A DNA stretch of 64,000 bases from positions 15,229,001-15,293,000 of the forward strand of contig NC_058198.1 in the NCBI RefSeq assembly GCF_907165205.1. Reading direction: 5' to 3'. The position numbers and the translations under genes are program-made. Within the stretch, counting starts at the first letter, position 1, and every line of letters starts with the position of its first letter. Shown here in pieces: positions 22,403 through 34,053 of this stretch. The notes beneath the pieces are model-generated. The model did no database searches. It saw only the letters and a list, made by a program, of their open reading frames with translations, and was not told where the DNA came from. The stretch comes from Coccinella septempunctata. Its lineage: Eukaryota; Arthropoda; Insecta; Coleoptera; Coccinellidae.

Positions 22403-22912
22403 ATGTGCTTCGTGCTGCAAATATTGTGTTGTGGTTTACATTTTTTAACTTTGATACTATCGAATTTTATCGTTTCATACTTAAATATTTTTTTCATTGT
22501 GGAAGACGAGATGGGCAGAAAGAAGATCTTGAGAATGGGATTGGAAAAATTGAAGTCTAAACAAATTGACTTGAGGAGAACAGTTCAAATCAGGAATTTT
22601 CTGAAGTCACATGTAGGAGAACGAAAAAGAGGAAAAGTTCCGCAGAAAAAATCCGACACTCACGCTGCAAGAAGAGAAGGTAATCAAGATGAACATAGCC
22701 AAAAAGTCTTGAAGAAAATAAATTCCGATGTTGGAGAAAAAAAGCAGTATGTGTCGAACGGAAATCTGAGAAAACGCTTGACGAGGTCTTTCATTCTGAA
22801 GGAGATTTTGAATATGACATCTATTAGAAGAAAAGAAGATCCTAATATCAAACTTTTCAATGTGAATGACTACATTGAGATTTTTAGGAAGAAGGAGAAA
22901 CCTATAAAATGA
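22403..22912 (+). CDS. Small basic protein of the 3.9-kb unit, copy 3
   Basis: 169 residues, uninterrupted. It differs from the majority by Gly for Asp at 38, directly after the likely start Met37, and Leu for Val at 103. A silent change is present near residue 135. The noncoding sequence after the stop resembles the other units. Function unknown. Confidence 0.6.
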   Translation: MCFVLQILCCGLHFLTLILSNFIVSYLNIFFIVEDEMGRKKILRMGLEKLKSKQIDLRRTVQIRNFLKSHVGERKRGKVPQKKSDTHAARREGNQDEHSQKVLKKINSDVGEKKQYVSNGNLRKRLTRSFILKEILNMTSIRRKEDPNIKLFNVNDYIEIFRKKEKPIK

Positions 22913-24702
22913 AAACTTTTGTAGGATTTGTAACTCCAGCCCACGCTCTATATTCAAAATGAAATATTAACTTCGAAAAAAATTGAAAATTGTTAGATGT
23001 AGAGAAAAGACAACAGTACTGTTTTAAGTACTATGCGTAAAAGACTGAACGCTCCTTGACCTGCGATCAAGAAATAGAAAATTCATAATATTGGAGTGCA
23101 AGTCTGATATTTGAATTTACAGCATGTTCTTAATGAAACATTAATTTTGAAAACAAATAAAAAATGATAGGGGATCATAAAAGTTAACAGTTAGAACTGT
23201 TTCAAGTACTATGCAAAAAAAAAAATCCACTGAACGCTTCTTGACCTGCAATCAAGCAATAGGTTATGTATGAATTCAGAGTGCAAGTCTGATATAATGA
23301 ATCATTTATGATATAGAGTGTATTCTAAATGAAACATTAGGTTTGAAAAAAAATTAAAAATTGTTAGGTGTACTCAAAAGACAACGTTAGGTCCCGTTCC
23401 AAGTACGGTATAAAAAAAATTAAAACTTCAAAATATGACCAGATATACTAATTATCTGTAAAAATTAAGTAGGAGGATATCAAATAAGTGAGCCTTCGAA
23501 TAAGGGCGATAAATAAACGAACTCAGATATATGAAAACCAACAACTGTTGATTTGTTTGTCCACTTTTATATCAATGTGTATTATGTTCCTGAATTAATT
23601 TCGTTTGTTTTGAGTTATTTCATCCTCTCATTTATTGAGACATTGGTTCACTATAACCAGGATAATTTCCAATCCTGCCTTTCTTTGTCATTCAAGAACA
23701 TTGTTTTAGGGATTCATCTACTATTTATATCCTACAGATAATTGAAAAAATTTGCTCTTTTCAGTTTCACTAGTTATAATGGCGCCATAGATCTAACGCT
23801 ACGCTACGCACCGTAATTTTTTATATTGTTTTCTCATTATTCCATATGCCAGCTTCAGTACTCTCGCGAATATTATTATTCCAGTTTCAACCTCAAGAAA
23901 AAGGCTACTGCAACCAAAATTTTTCGTTATTTTCTCTAATAAATTTCAGCAATCCATTTTAAGAAATTCATGACGGAAGAAAGTAACTTTTTTATTCGGT
24001 TTTTCGAAGTTTTCCATGAGCTATATGGATGTGTAGAGGATGTTTCATTAAAATGAAATTACCTGAGCCTGAAACAAAGAACAGTTTACATTGACGAATA
24101 TAATAGACAGATAGAAAAGAAGTCAACGTTCATACTTAATTATCGAAATCTCATTTCTCTTGACAAATACAATGGGGATTTATCTGTAAAAAAAACCAGA
24201 ACAATATCATGGAAATCAAAAAAGTGCCATAACTGATCTACGGGACTACTATTTCTTGATAAGCAAAAAAAAACCTTATTCAAAACCATTGACGTATTGA
24301 AATATACAGTAAAATATTTGTTACTTTGACTAGGTGACAGGTACAGAATAACACAGGTACAGTATAACCAATACAATAAACCATCCCTCAACGTTTCCGC
24401 CCGCAACGGACCGATTTGGTCATAATTACTACCTGCGAAAACAAGGAATTGTATAGCAGGAACTTTGAAGTATTTTGAAATAAGATATTTGATTGTTGAT
24501 GCATTTTTCGGAAATATTGCAATTAATTATCGATTTATGTTCGAACCCCAGCATCTCAAAATAGAACTTTTTTCTATAAAACGGCCTTTTCAAAATCATT
24601 TTGAATATTTTCGATAGCCGGATCAGCATAGAAATCATAAAATATCTAATCTAAACAGCAAATGAAGTTGGACGGCCAAAAACTTGCATAAGTATGACTA
24701 TG

Positions 24703-25448
24703 TCTAATTTCGACATTATTTTGGCGATATTTTATTTTCACTTTACTGAATGTCACTTGCAATGGTTATTTTTTTTTTTAATATCTTCTTTTCGTACTGG
24801 GCGTGAATATTATTTCCGATTTTCGTCTTAAATTTTGGAGATAGTGAGGCCTTACAAATGTTTTAGTGTGACTTTCGGACTAATATCAAGTTATTTCCGT
24901 ATAATTCCCCATTTTGAAAAACGATAGCAGAATATTCCGTTTCCAGGAATACCTTGTCAATTTTGGGCATAGTAAGGATAAGCTGGATCATAATTCGACT
25001 TAAATAGAGGTTTTCATTCAAACAAATTTTTTTTGATGAAAGTACGAAACGAAAGAATTTTTTGGTGGATATGCTGTTAAAAATACATTAAGACTTCGAC
25101 AACAATTCCTGAATGTTGCACCATTCTATCGTTAAAGCATACTGAAAGTTGGAAATCTTGGAAAATTCAATGTCATGTCACCAGAGTCACATGTTACTCG
25201 ATGGGGAATCCATGCCGTTTTTTAAGAAACCAAGTTTTTAGCTCTTATAATATGAGAATATTTCATTTTAATTATTTATTTATTTATTTATTAATTTATT
25301 TATTTATTTATTTATTTATTTATTCATTATTATATACTCAAAATTTTTCGGTTTTCCGGTTAAGACATTGAAAATGAAATTCATGAAGTAGATAGTAGTG
25401 CTCCGTATAATTAGGGTGAAAATAAAAAATAACGATTCTGTACTTATC
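24703..25448 (+). repeat. 3.9-kb tandem unit, copy 4 (first 750 bp)
   Basis: Runs from TCTAATTTCGACATT through the ATTT microsatellite (25271-25325) to GATTCTGTACTTAT, then turns into an inverted unit segment. Confidence 0.9.
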
Positions 25449-25826
25449 GATACAGATAATGACTATCTGGATAAGCAAGTATTGAAGCGCATTAGTATTT
25501 CAATTCTTAAGTTTGTTTCAAATCTCGCTGCTCCAAACAATATTTCAAAATTAATAATTTCTAGAGAATTCTTTTTCATCATTTACATTCACGTTGTAGA
25601 TGGTATACACGTTTTTCCTGAGGAAATAAAACTATAGAAAGAATGTCCCTGAATAGATTTAACGACTCTGATGTATATGCAGAAATCCATGTAGGTTGCT
25701 ATATATAAGTACAGAATCGTTATTTTTTGTTTTCACCCTAATTATACGAAGCACTACTATCTACTTCATGAATTTCATTTTCAAGGTCTTAACCGGGAAA
25801 CCGAAAAGTTTTGAGTATATAATAAT
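25449..25826 (-). repeat. Inverted unit segment forming a palindrome with copy 4
   Basis: Reverse complement of the unit between its ATACTCAAAA and TCTGTATCGAT landmarks. The part from about 25716 to 25826 can pair with about 25338-25446, giving arms of about 110 bases around a loop of about 270. Its end at TATATAATAAT is where the Dong array is inserted. Confidence 0.85.
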
Positions 25827-25836
25827 AATAATAATA

Positions 25837-25932
25837 GCTCCAACAGAGCTTAATCCTTTTGATATCTGAGATATCTGGGATAAGTGAATTTTCCTCTGGA
25901 GAGGAGTGTGAAAGCCGCAAGGCTAAAGTCAT
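25837..25932 (+). mobile_element. R4/Dong-like LINE, last 96 bp (copy C)
   Basis: 3' end only, preceded by TAA repeats and followed by AATAAT and then the 5' end of the full-length copy. It ends GGCTAAAGTCAT. Confidence 0.85.
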
Positions 25933-25938
25933 AATAAT

Positions 25939-28900
25939 GTCTGGCCTGCCTGGCAGCTATCTGGTAGATGGCCTGCCAGGTAGCCATTGTAACGACGTAG
26001 ACGGTGCAGCCAGCCACGCCTGCTGTCCGCAGTCCCATTCCTTCTTCCTCTCTCTTTCACATCCTTCATAGGGGTGCTCTTTCTGCTCTCATTTCTCTAC
26101 CCCTCACCCAAACCGAGAAAGGGGAGCACAAACCCATGGAAATGGTGATTACGAGAAGCCTCGGAAACAAGTCGCTGCCTGGGGATCGTCAGGGCATGTC
26201 TGGAGCCGGCGCTGGACATGACAGCATGCGGGACGTCGGTGGCAGGATGTTGAGGAAGCGGGCTCCTGCTGCAAAACAAGCTACAGCTCCAAAGCAACAA
26301 CAGCAACCAACGAGTCCAATTCAATTGCCGACTCGAACCGCTGAAGGTGCTGCGCAGGATATTCAGCCAGTGCTCACCCAAGCGGGGTTAGTGAGAAAGC
26401 GCATGAAGTGGACAACGTCCATGAATGAAACTATTGTGCGCATATATAACTCCATCGGGACTAGGGCAGAACACGAACAACTATAGGAAAAGGCTCCATG
26501 AGGAATTCTGCATTGCCTACCCAAATGTCAATGTCACTGAACAACGAGTGGCAGACCAGTACCGCGTAATTCTGAGAAATGAACTAGTACCAACGGCCCG
26601 AATCGACGCAATTAAACGAGAACTTCAGCGTCCGCTAGCAATGGAGAATAACACCAACACCTCTGATGAAGTTCACATACCTGGGCAACAACACCCAGAA
26701 GACATTGATACTGAAAGTCCTTCTTGCAAAGCAAATGAGCCTGAACACCAGGACGATAGGGAAGAGCTCCACCGACAAGTTGACTCTGACATGAGGAGAT
26801 ACTTTGCCGAACTGGAAGGAACAGATCCTCTTCATCGAGTAGCACCTCCACGACTCAATACATTCAAAAAACTGTCACTTATAATCGACATCTTGAATAA
26901 GGACGTTTTTCCTGAATACCTACAGAACGGAAGTTCATTGGAATATCTGCATCTAGTTTTTCACTGTGCAGCGCTGACGACAGCGAAAACCATGGGGGCA
27001 AAAATTCGCCGAACGAAAAACGATGGTCCAAAATTACACAAATTACACGCGCCAGCATGGCAGAAACGTCTTCAACACAAAACAGAAAGGCTAAGAAGAG
27101 ACATTGGACGACTGACGGAGTACTTGAACGGAAATCGAGGAAGAAAGGTTGTGAAAGCTGCCAAAAAGATCATGGATAGAAACAGGACACACACAGAACG
27201 AGAGACGGAGAATGCTACAGCTCACCATTGCCTCGACACTTTGAAGCAAAAATTAAGTCTGTATGCAGAACGCTTGAGGAGATATAAAAGCAATTATAGC
27301 CGGAAAAGAGACAATAATTCATTCGAAAAGTCGGAAGAATCTTTCTACCGGTCACTCACATCGTCGGATGGAGAAAATGGAAAGTTACCACCAAAGGAAG
27401 CCATTGAACAATTCTGGACCGAACAATTATCAACAAAACCTCAGTTCAATGGAGATACCGGATGGATTGAAGATGAAAAATCTGAAGCTATAAAATATGA
27501 GACGATGCAGCATGACATGATCACGATTGAAGAAGTAAAATCAGCTCTCAGAGGACTGCACAACTGGAAAGCACCTGGGCCTGATGGATTACAGAACTTC
27601 TGGATCAAGAAACTTTGGATCATGCATGACAAATTGACCTCCGCAATAAATGATGTCATTGAAAATCCTGAAAGAATGCCAGTATTCCTTACACACGGCA
27701 CAACATACCTGTTACCTAAAGACCAAAGGAATACAGAAGACCCATCCAAGTACCGACCGATCACATGTCTTCCAACGATGTACAAATTAATCACATCGTG
27801 CATATCGAACCGAATTCACAACCATTGCGAAAGAAATAACATCATCGCCATGCAACAGGAAGGATGCACCAAAGACAGCCGAGGGTGCAAAAAACAACTA
27901 ATAATAGATTCAGTTATCTGCAATCAAGCGTTCTCCAAGCGAAGGAATCTTTACGCTGCCTACATAGACTACAAAAAAGCATTCGATTCTATACCTCACG
28001 AATGACGATCTTGAAGATTTACAAGGTGGATCCCAATATTGTTAAGTTCCTGAAAAACGCCATGTCAACCTGGCGTACTAGTCTTCAAATAAAAGCAGCA
28101 GATTGCTCCATTACAACAGGACCTATTCCAATAAGACGCGGAATTTTCCAAGGAGACTCGCTGAGCCCTCTGTGGTTCTGCATGGCCCTGAATCCCTTGT
28201 CTCATAGATTGAATTCTACGGACTACGGATTTTCCATCAAGAGCGGAAGTAGAACTATGATGAAACTGAATCATCTCCTTTACATGGACGACTTGAAACT
28301 CTTCGCATCTACCAAAAAACAAATGCAACTGATGCTGAAAATGGTGGAAGGATTCTCGGAAGACATCAAAATGAAGGTTGGACTTGAAAAATGTCGACTG
28401 CTTAACATAACGAGAGGGAAAATAGAAGATGGTTCGTTCAAACTCAAGGAAGGTGCAGAAATTGAAGCATTAAAGGAAGGAGACACATACAAGTATCTAG
28501 GCATAAAACAGGCAAGAAAAATCAATCAGACTCAGATGAAGAAAGAATTAGCGGAGGAGTTCACCCGAAGATTGAGGAGGATAATGAGAACTGGTCTTAA
28601 CAGCAAGAATCTGATAAAAGCGATTAACACCTACGCTTGCTCGGCGCTGAGCTATTCATTTGGTATTATCTCTTGGACGACCACCGATTTAGCAGCTTTA
28701 CAGAGAAAAATAAGGACGATGCTGACTAAACACAATAAACATCACCCAAAAAGCTCAATAGAACGGACCGAGCTGCCACGACATCTTGGGGGTAGAGGAA
28801 TTGTTGATTTGTCCAACCGTATGTCCCAGGAAATTGAAGGACTTCGAAAATATTTCTTGAGCAAGGCAGCTTCGTCAGAACTCCATCGAGTAGTTTGTGT

Positions 28901-29975
28901 TGCTGATAGTTCTACACTATTAAAGCTACAACAGGATCACTTGGAAACAGTCGAACACTCTGCAGAAAGTAAAATGCAGAAACTGATTGGCAAACCTTTG
29001 CATGGGAGGCACCAGAACGAGGTCAACCATGATTACTTCGACATATCTGCGTCGAACTTCTGGTTGACTTCCGGAAGGTTGTTTCCTGAAACAGAGGGCT
29101 TCATGCTCGCCATCCAGGATCAGGTGATTCCAACAAGAAATTACATGAAGTACATCGCCAAGGATGCCTCAGTGGCGAACGATAGCTGTCGTTATGGCTG
29201 TGAGACACATGAAACTATCCAGCACATCACCGGGGGATGTCAGAAGTTCGCGGGCACGGAGTACAAAAATAGACATGATGCTGTTGCCAAGATTCTTCAC
29301 CAAGAATTGGCACTAAAACACCTTCTAACTTCGAAAAAGGTTCCTTATTACAATTACCATCCGGATGCTGTGCTGGAAAACGACCATCACAAGCTCTACT
29401 GGGATCGCACGGTTCTCACAGACCGAAAAATAACCCACAATAGACCAGACCTCATATTGCTCAATAAGGATGAGGACAGAGCACTATTCATCGACGTGGC
29501 AATTCCAAATAATAACAATCTTCTAGATAGGCACACTGAAAAAATTTCAAAATACAGAGATCTCGAGGAACAGACCAGAAGACAGTGGAAGCTGAAAGAT
29601 ATCAAGACCATCCCTATTGTCATTTCATCTACAGGCCTGATACCGAAGAAACTACTAGAGAACTTGAGGAAACTTCAGTTGGACGAAAATATCTATAGAG
29701 TCATGCAGAAGGCGGTACTGCTCGGAACGGCGAGAACTGTACGCAAGTACATGGGGAATGCAGAGGAACACCGTCTGCGCCGACAGGAAGTGCGGGTGGA
29801 GCAGGAATCCAGCCTACAGCAGGGAGGCGAGGAGCGACCCGGACCCGACCACCACCACGAGCCCGACAACCTGGAAAGGGCTCCAACAGAGTTTAATCCT
29901 TTTGATATCTGAGATATCTGGGATAAGTGAATTTTCCTCTGGAAAGGAGTGTGAAAGCCGCAAGGCTAAAGTCAT
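25939..29975 (+). mobile_element. R4/Dong-like LINE, full length (copy D)
   Basis: About 4.04 kb from GTCTGGCCTGCCTGG to GGCTAAAGTCAT, flanked by AATAAT on the left and AATAATAA on the right. The 5' end matches that of copy F at 49216, so this is the natural start of the family. The combination of one long protein, C-terminal restriction-like nuclease and TAA target fits the R4 clade, whose Bombyx member Dong is known from TAA repeats. Confidence 0.8.
26004..29912 (+). pseudogene. Polyprotein of R4/Dong copy D, two frameshifts
   Basis: The N-terminal part has a Myb/SANT-like stretch (K-W-T-T-S-M-N-E ... V-A-D-Q-Y-R-V-I). The RT follows, with K-A-P-G-P-D-G, Y-R-P-I-T-C-L-P, I-D-Y-K-K-A-F-D, R-R-G-I-F-Q-G-D-S-L-S-P-L and Y-M-D-D. 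Near 29190 comes a CCHC motif (C-R-Y-G-C ... H-I-T-G-G-C). Near 29440-29505 is a restriction-like nuclease signature, R-P-D-L then F-I-D-V-A-I-P. Compared with copy F it lacks two bases at about 26456 and seven at about 28004. The frame is lost between these points and restored after the second. Inactive as it stands. Confidence 0.82.
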
Positions 29976-31537
29976 AATAATAAAGGTCTTTATTCAATTT
30001 CATGAATTAGAAATAATCAATCAAATACAATATGAGGTTAGTTAGATCTTGACGTTTTAGTTTAGTTTTCCGTGCTCACAGAATTTTGAAGGTTAGACAG
30101 CGTCAGATGAGTTTTCTATGTGATTAGCCATTTTGTAAGTTTGGAGGTATCCATCAGGAATTTCTGGAGTTTTCGATAATTAAAATCGTTCATTTGTGGG
30201 ATTAATCTTCGGATATCTGTGTGATCTCCTGCCGAACTGGTTTATTTGGATTCTATATTGGCGTATCTCCTTAAGGAGGATTGATCGAGAGTTTTCTTCG
30301 CTGTGTCACGTGAAGTTTTTCTTCATAAAGGTATGTTCGTCGTACGTTGTTCGGCAAATTCCTTATTGTGTGTTATTTTCTCTCCATTACCAGCTATTGC
30401 CGTGAAATTCGTTGATTGGAAGCATTAGTTGAGAGCATCCTACGTTGATTGTGATAGAACCGAGGTTCTGGTTGTCTAATTGCATATTCGAGCTTGGAAA
30501 GATTTGGTCGATTCAGGTTAGATTTGAATAGTTCCCCCCGAAGAACTGGGTATGTATAAAGCCATCTTTTGTGATACAATGTTTGTCACTCATTCTTCCT
30601 TATATGGTGAGGATTAAGTTCTTACGTTCTTTCGTATCGACAGGGTCCTAGTGTAGGGAGACATCTCCTAGTGTAGGAAGGCATATCCTAGTGTAGGGAG
30701 ACATATACTAGTGTAGGGAGACATATCGTAGTATAAAGAGGAAGTCCCTGAAATCATCGTGTAGGGAAGAAGTCCTATAAATCCTAGTATAGTCACAGTC
30801 CGAGTCGAGCCTTCTAGAACTACTCGTGAAATCCAGTCCAAGTGGAGCTGTTACAACAGAAACCTTGTAGAATTTCATAACGAAGAGACCATCTTCCCCA
30901 TTCAGGAGCGGAGAGAGCACTCTCAGGACACGCAAGTGTATTATAGAAGTTGAATATCGTATTATATTGTTGCTTTCCTTAACGACAACGGTTTATATTG
31001 TAAAACCTTAATGTATTGCTATTATTATCACATTCTATTGCTTGTGGAGTGAGATATAGATTAATTTAGTTAGAGCATGTCACTCTGGTGACGTTGATAA
31101 TTCTGTGCAGTTAAATTGAACGTTAATTAGTGTTACTGGTACATTTGGGAGTTCTGAAGAACTTCGCGCTGCGCCTGAGCTCAAGCGACGCGATTTCGGT
31201 TGATTTTATAAAGGCCATCCCTTTTGAAGTATTACAATTATTATTAGACACCACACACCCTCCTTGGCGTTCAATACCACTATAGCCATACAAGTAGGCC
31301 CGTGTATTTTCTTTGCTGCCTGAATAAACCGTTCTTCAGTACAACTCTTTTGGTTGATTTGGGGTTGTTGCTGTTCCTAAGGGTATTTACTGGGGAAATA
31401 AATCTACCTGGCGCCCTACTTCTCTTTTGTCGGTTCCTTACATTGAACCCACCCCATCTTCACTGAGTGAGCCGTGGATACCCTCGCTTGGCAGCCCGGG
31501 TATTTCTTGCATTTCGGTGTGACGAAAGGTCTCAAAT
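29976..31537 (+). mobile_element. gypsy-2 LTR region
   Basis: Noncoding DNA ahead of the gypsy-2 primer-binding site. A TATA-like TTTTATAAAGG at about 31203-31213 and an AATAAA at 31323 fit an LTR promoter and polyadenylation signal. The LTR start is not identifiable because no second LTR is present; the true element may start some way after 29976. The right end is near CTC at 31533. Confidence 0.5.
30647..30727 (+). repeat. 20-bp tandem repeat in the gypsy-2 LTR region
   Basis: Four copies of CCTAGTGTAGGGAGACATAT with small variations, plus a degenerate fifth. A segment spanning part of this array is found inverted at 33968-34053. Confidence 0.9.
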
Positions 31538-31555
31538 TGGCGCCCAACGTGGGGC
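31538..31555 (+). promoter_or_regulatory. gypsy-2 primer-binding site
   Basis: TGGCGCCCAACGTGGGGC, a common form in Ty3/gypsy elements, preceded by CTCAAAT. It marks the 3' edge of the LTR. The leader to gag is about 130 bases. Confidence 0.75.
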
Positions 31556-31683
31556 CTACAATCAATAACTTCGTGACTTGTCGTGGTGATTATTTTAGTT
31601 TTGTTGCTTCTTCTTCTTTCAGATACAGTTCTTCCGCGTTGTGAGGTTAGGTATAGTAATTTTGTTGAGTATCGATTTAAGTA

Positions 31684-33007
31684 TGGAGGGCCGTATGGAT
31701 GTAGGTCGTCTTGATAAAGATGAGTTAGGGTATGAGTTGGCAATTAGAGGCGTAGACGATGTAACTACGGTTGTCGAGGTGAGGAAAAGTCTTCGGGGCT
31801 ATTTAAGGTTAGAACGATCGGGAATTGAAACCAAATACCCACCGTATCCATTTAAGTTCGCCGATGACTCGGGAGTAATCGGAGGTACGATATCGGTTCT
31901 TCAAAGAGAGGTATCAGAATTTTCGGGTGATGAGAGGAGTTCATCTTTCTCAAACTGTCTTCTCGTTTGGTGCATTTATTTAAGCGGGCTGAACGTTCTC
32001 AAGCACTCTCTGAGACGGAACAAGTTCTCAGGTCGGGATATTTGGCGCAGATTATTGGGCTAGAGTCGGAGTTACGTGCGCGCGCCAGGAAATATCGAAG
32101 ATTTTCGTTGCAGGCACAAACCCCTTTGGAGTTGAGCACTTTGATGGCCTCGGTTGATGCATCGGATTCAGCTTCGGAATCTGGGTCGGATGTTGATATA
32201 GATAGTGACATCGCTCACCAATCCGCGGCTCCGGTTGCCGTCCATAATTGTAGGGCCCCTTCTGTATCGGTGGCTAAGTGGAGTATCACTAAATTCAGTG
32301 GGAATAATGATAGGTGCTCTCTGAGCTCCTTCCTAGAAAATGTGGAGGAATTGTGCATTTCACGGAACGTTACTAAAGAGCAGTTGTTTTCGTCTGCTAG
32401 CGATCTTTTTGAAGGTAAGGCTCTTATCTGGTTCAGATCGGTTCGGGCCACCGTATCAACCTGGTCTCAATTAGTGGAGGAATTACGGAAACAGTTTTTA
32501 CCCCCCAATTATAACGAGAAACTTTTCGATGAAATTAAGCGCCGAACTCAAGGTCCTGACGAGAACATAGGTTTGTACCTTGCCATGATGGATAACCTGT
32601 TCAAGCGCCTCACTGTCCCTGTTAATGACGATGTCCGACTGAAGATCCTTCTCCGTAATCTTTCCCCTTGCTATCAGAGTCAGATAGGTTTGACCAACAT
32701 AACCTCAATCTCGCAACTTCTGGATATCGGAAGACAACTGGAGGCTCGCAAAGAGTCAATTGAATCATATGTCCCCCCTCCACGAAATAGAAGCTCTTTG
32801 GTAGAGCCAGATCTGGCTTACGTATATGCCGAAACCCCCTCCTCCTCTTCTCCTCAGGTGAATGCAGTTTTGACCTGTTGGAATTGCCGGCAGCCTGGTC
32901 ATGCCGCTAGGGACTGCCGCTCGGCGAGGAAGAAGTATTGCTTCCGCTGCGGTCGTCCAGATTTCACTGTTCGGACTTGTCCGGGGTGTAAGCCGTCGGA
33001 AAACTGA
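31684..33007 (+). pseudogene. gag: gypsy-2 Gag with one frameshift
   Basis: It begins MEGRMDV and shares MDV..L..DEL.YEL..RG with gypsy-1 Gag. This frame is lost at about 31957 and the protein continues in the frame of 31967-33007. That frame carries the capsid part (F-L-P-P-N-Y-N-E-K-L ... R-R-T-Q-G-P-D-E) and the nucleocapsid. The first zinc knuckle is intact (C-W-N-C-R-Q-P-G-H-A-A-R-D-C, from 32876). In the second, C-F-R-C-G-R-P-D-F-T-V-R-T-C, the His is replaced by Phe. Its TGA overlaps the pol ATG. Confidence 0.82.
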
Positions 33008-33957
33008 TGGGGAAGACCTCTCATGGCAGTACGTGTGCCTTCCCTCAATCGACTGCCAGTGTTCGTTTGCCTCGACGTCAGAAAGCCATCCTAGATTATG
33101 TGTTGGCGCATGCGCATAATGATGAACGTCCATATTTGTCTGTTTCGGTTCTTGATGTTGAATTCTTAGGTTTATTAGATTCGGGTGCTTCGAGCACGAT
33201 TATAGGAGGTCCAGGATGGGATATATTGAAAAAGTTGAAGCTTAAGATCAATTCTGATAATGTTGCTTCTTGTAGGGTCGCTAATGGTCAAAGTTGTCCA
33301 AGTATCGGTTCGGTTGATCTGCCAATTAAGCTTGAGAATCGGGTTAGGATGATTTTAGCCTTGGTGGTTCCAGATTTGCCGCACACCTTGATTTTGGGCG
33401 TTGATTTCTGGAGGAAGTTTGGTATCGTACCGGATCTTCATGGAGGGAACTGGGTCTTCCGGCGTGATGCTGATGTGTCTGTGGGTGCAATTGCCTCGGA
33501 GGAACATCTGACGCCCGACCAGACCAGAATTTTGAATAAGGTTGTGCAGGAGGCTTTCAGGGACATGGGTGACGAGTTGGGGTGTACTAATTTGGTGGAG
33601 CATGAGATAAAAACTTCTTGTCGTCCCATCAAACAGAGGTATTATCCGGTTAGTCCGGTGATGCAGGGTCATATTGATGCTGAGTTGGATAAATTGCTCG
33701 AGCAAGGTATTGTCGAGCCCTCGACCAGCCCCTGGTCATCTCCCATTCTTCTCGTGAAAAAGAAGGATGGCTCGTACCGGTTCTGCGTCGATTACCGGAA
33801 ACTAAACGTGGTTACGGAAAAAGATGCGTATCCCCTCCCCTATATAAATGCCACTTTGGATCGACTTCGCAATGCCAAGTTCCTATCGTCAATGGACATC
33901 AAGTCGGCATATTTTCAGGTGCCCCTGGAGGAATCTTCTCGCCCTCGTACTGCCTAG
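33007..33957 (+). pseudogene. pol: gypsy-2 Pol, N-terminal part (protease and start of RT)
   Basis: 316 residues. The start ATG overlaps the gag stop as TGATG, suggesting reinitiation or a frameshift for Pol. The retropepsin active site is L-L-D-S-G-A-S at residues 56-62, with I-L-G-V-D-F later. The RT begins near residue 200 and shows L-V-K-K-K-D-G-S-Y-R-F-C-V-D-Y-R and the first catalytic Asp in S-M-D-I-K-S-A-Y-F. It stops at R-T-A, before the YVDD-type motif. RNase H and integrase are absent. An inverted LTR fragment follows. Confidence 0.85.
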
Positions 33958-33967
33958 TCACATGGTG

Positions 33968-34053
33968 TTCCCTACACGATGATTTCAGGGACTTCCTCTT
34001 TATACTACGATATGTCTCCCTACACTAGTATATGTCTCCCTACACTAGGATAT
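33968..34053 (-). repeat. 86-bp inverted copy of gypsy-2 LTR sequence
   Basis: Exact-length reverse complement of 30683-30768 (paired coordinates sum to 64736), including part of the 20-bp array. It abuts the truncated RT on the left and the RTE 5' end on the right. Confidence 0.9.

Larger units (their letters stand above)
21700..24702 (+). repeat. 3.9-kb tandem unit, copy 3 (5'-deleted)
   Basis: Starts at GAGATTTGAAACAAAC, after a short TTTTTGATT filler joining it to copy 2. It is otherwise complete through to the GACTATG end. The ATTT microsatellite and the first 850 or so bases of the unit are missing. Confidence 0.88.

Noticed and set aside
22607..22957. 116-residue minus-strand frames opposite the unit gene (also at 58643 and 62554)
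   Set aside because: Antisense shadow of the sense gene. No promoter faces them, and they are not open in all copies.
30647..30727. 20-bp direct repeats as a possible CRISPR-like array
   Set aside because: Units are contiguous with no unique spacers, and the setting is a eukaryotic LTR.
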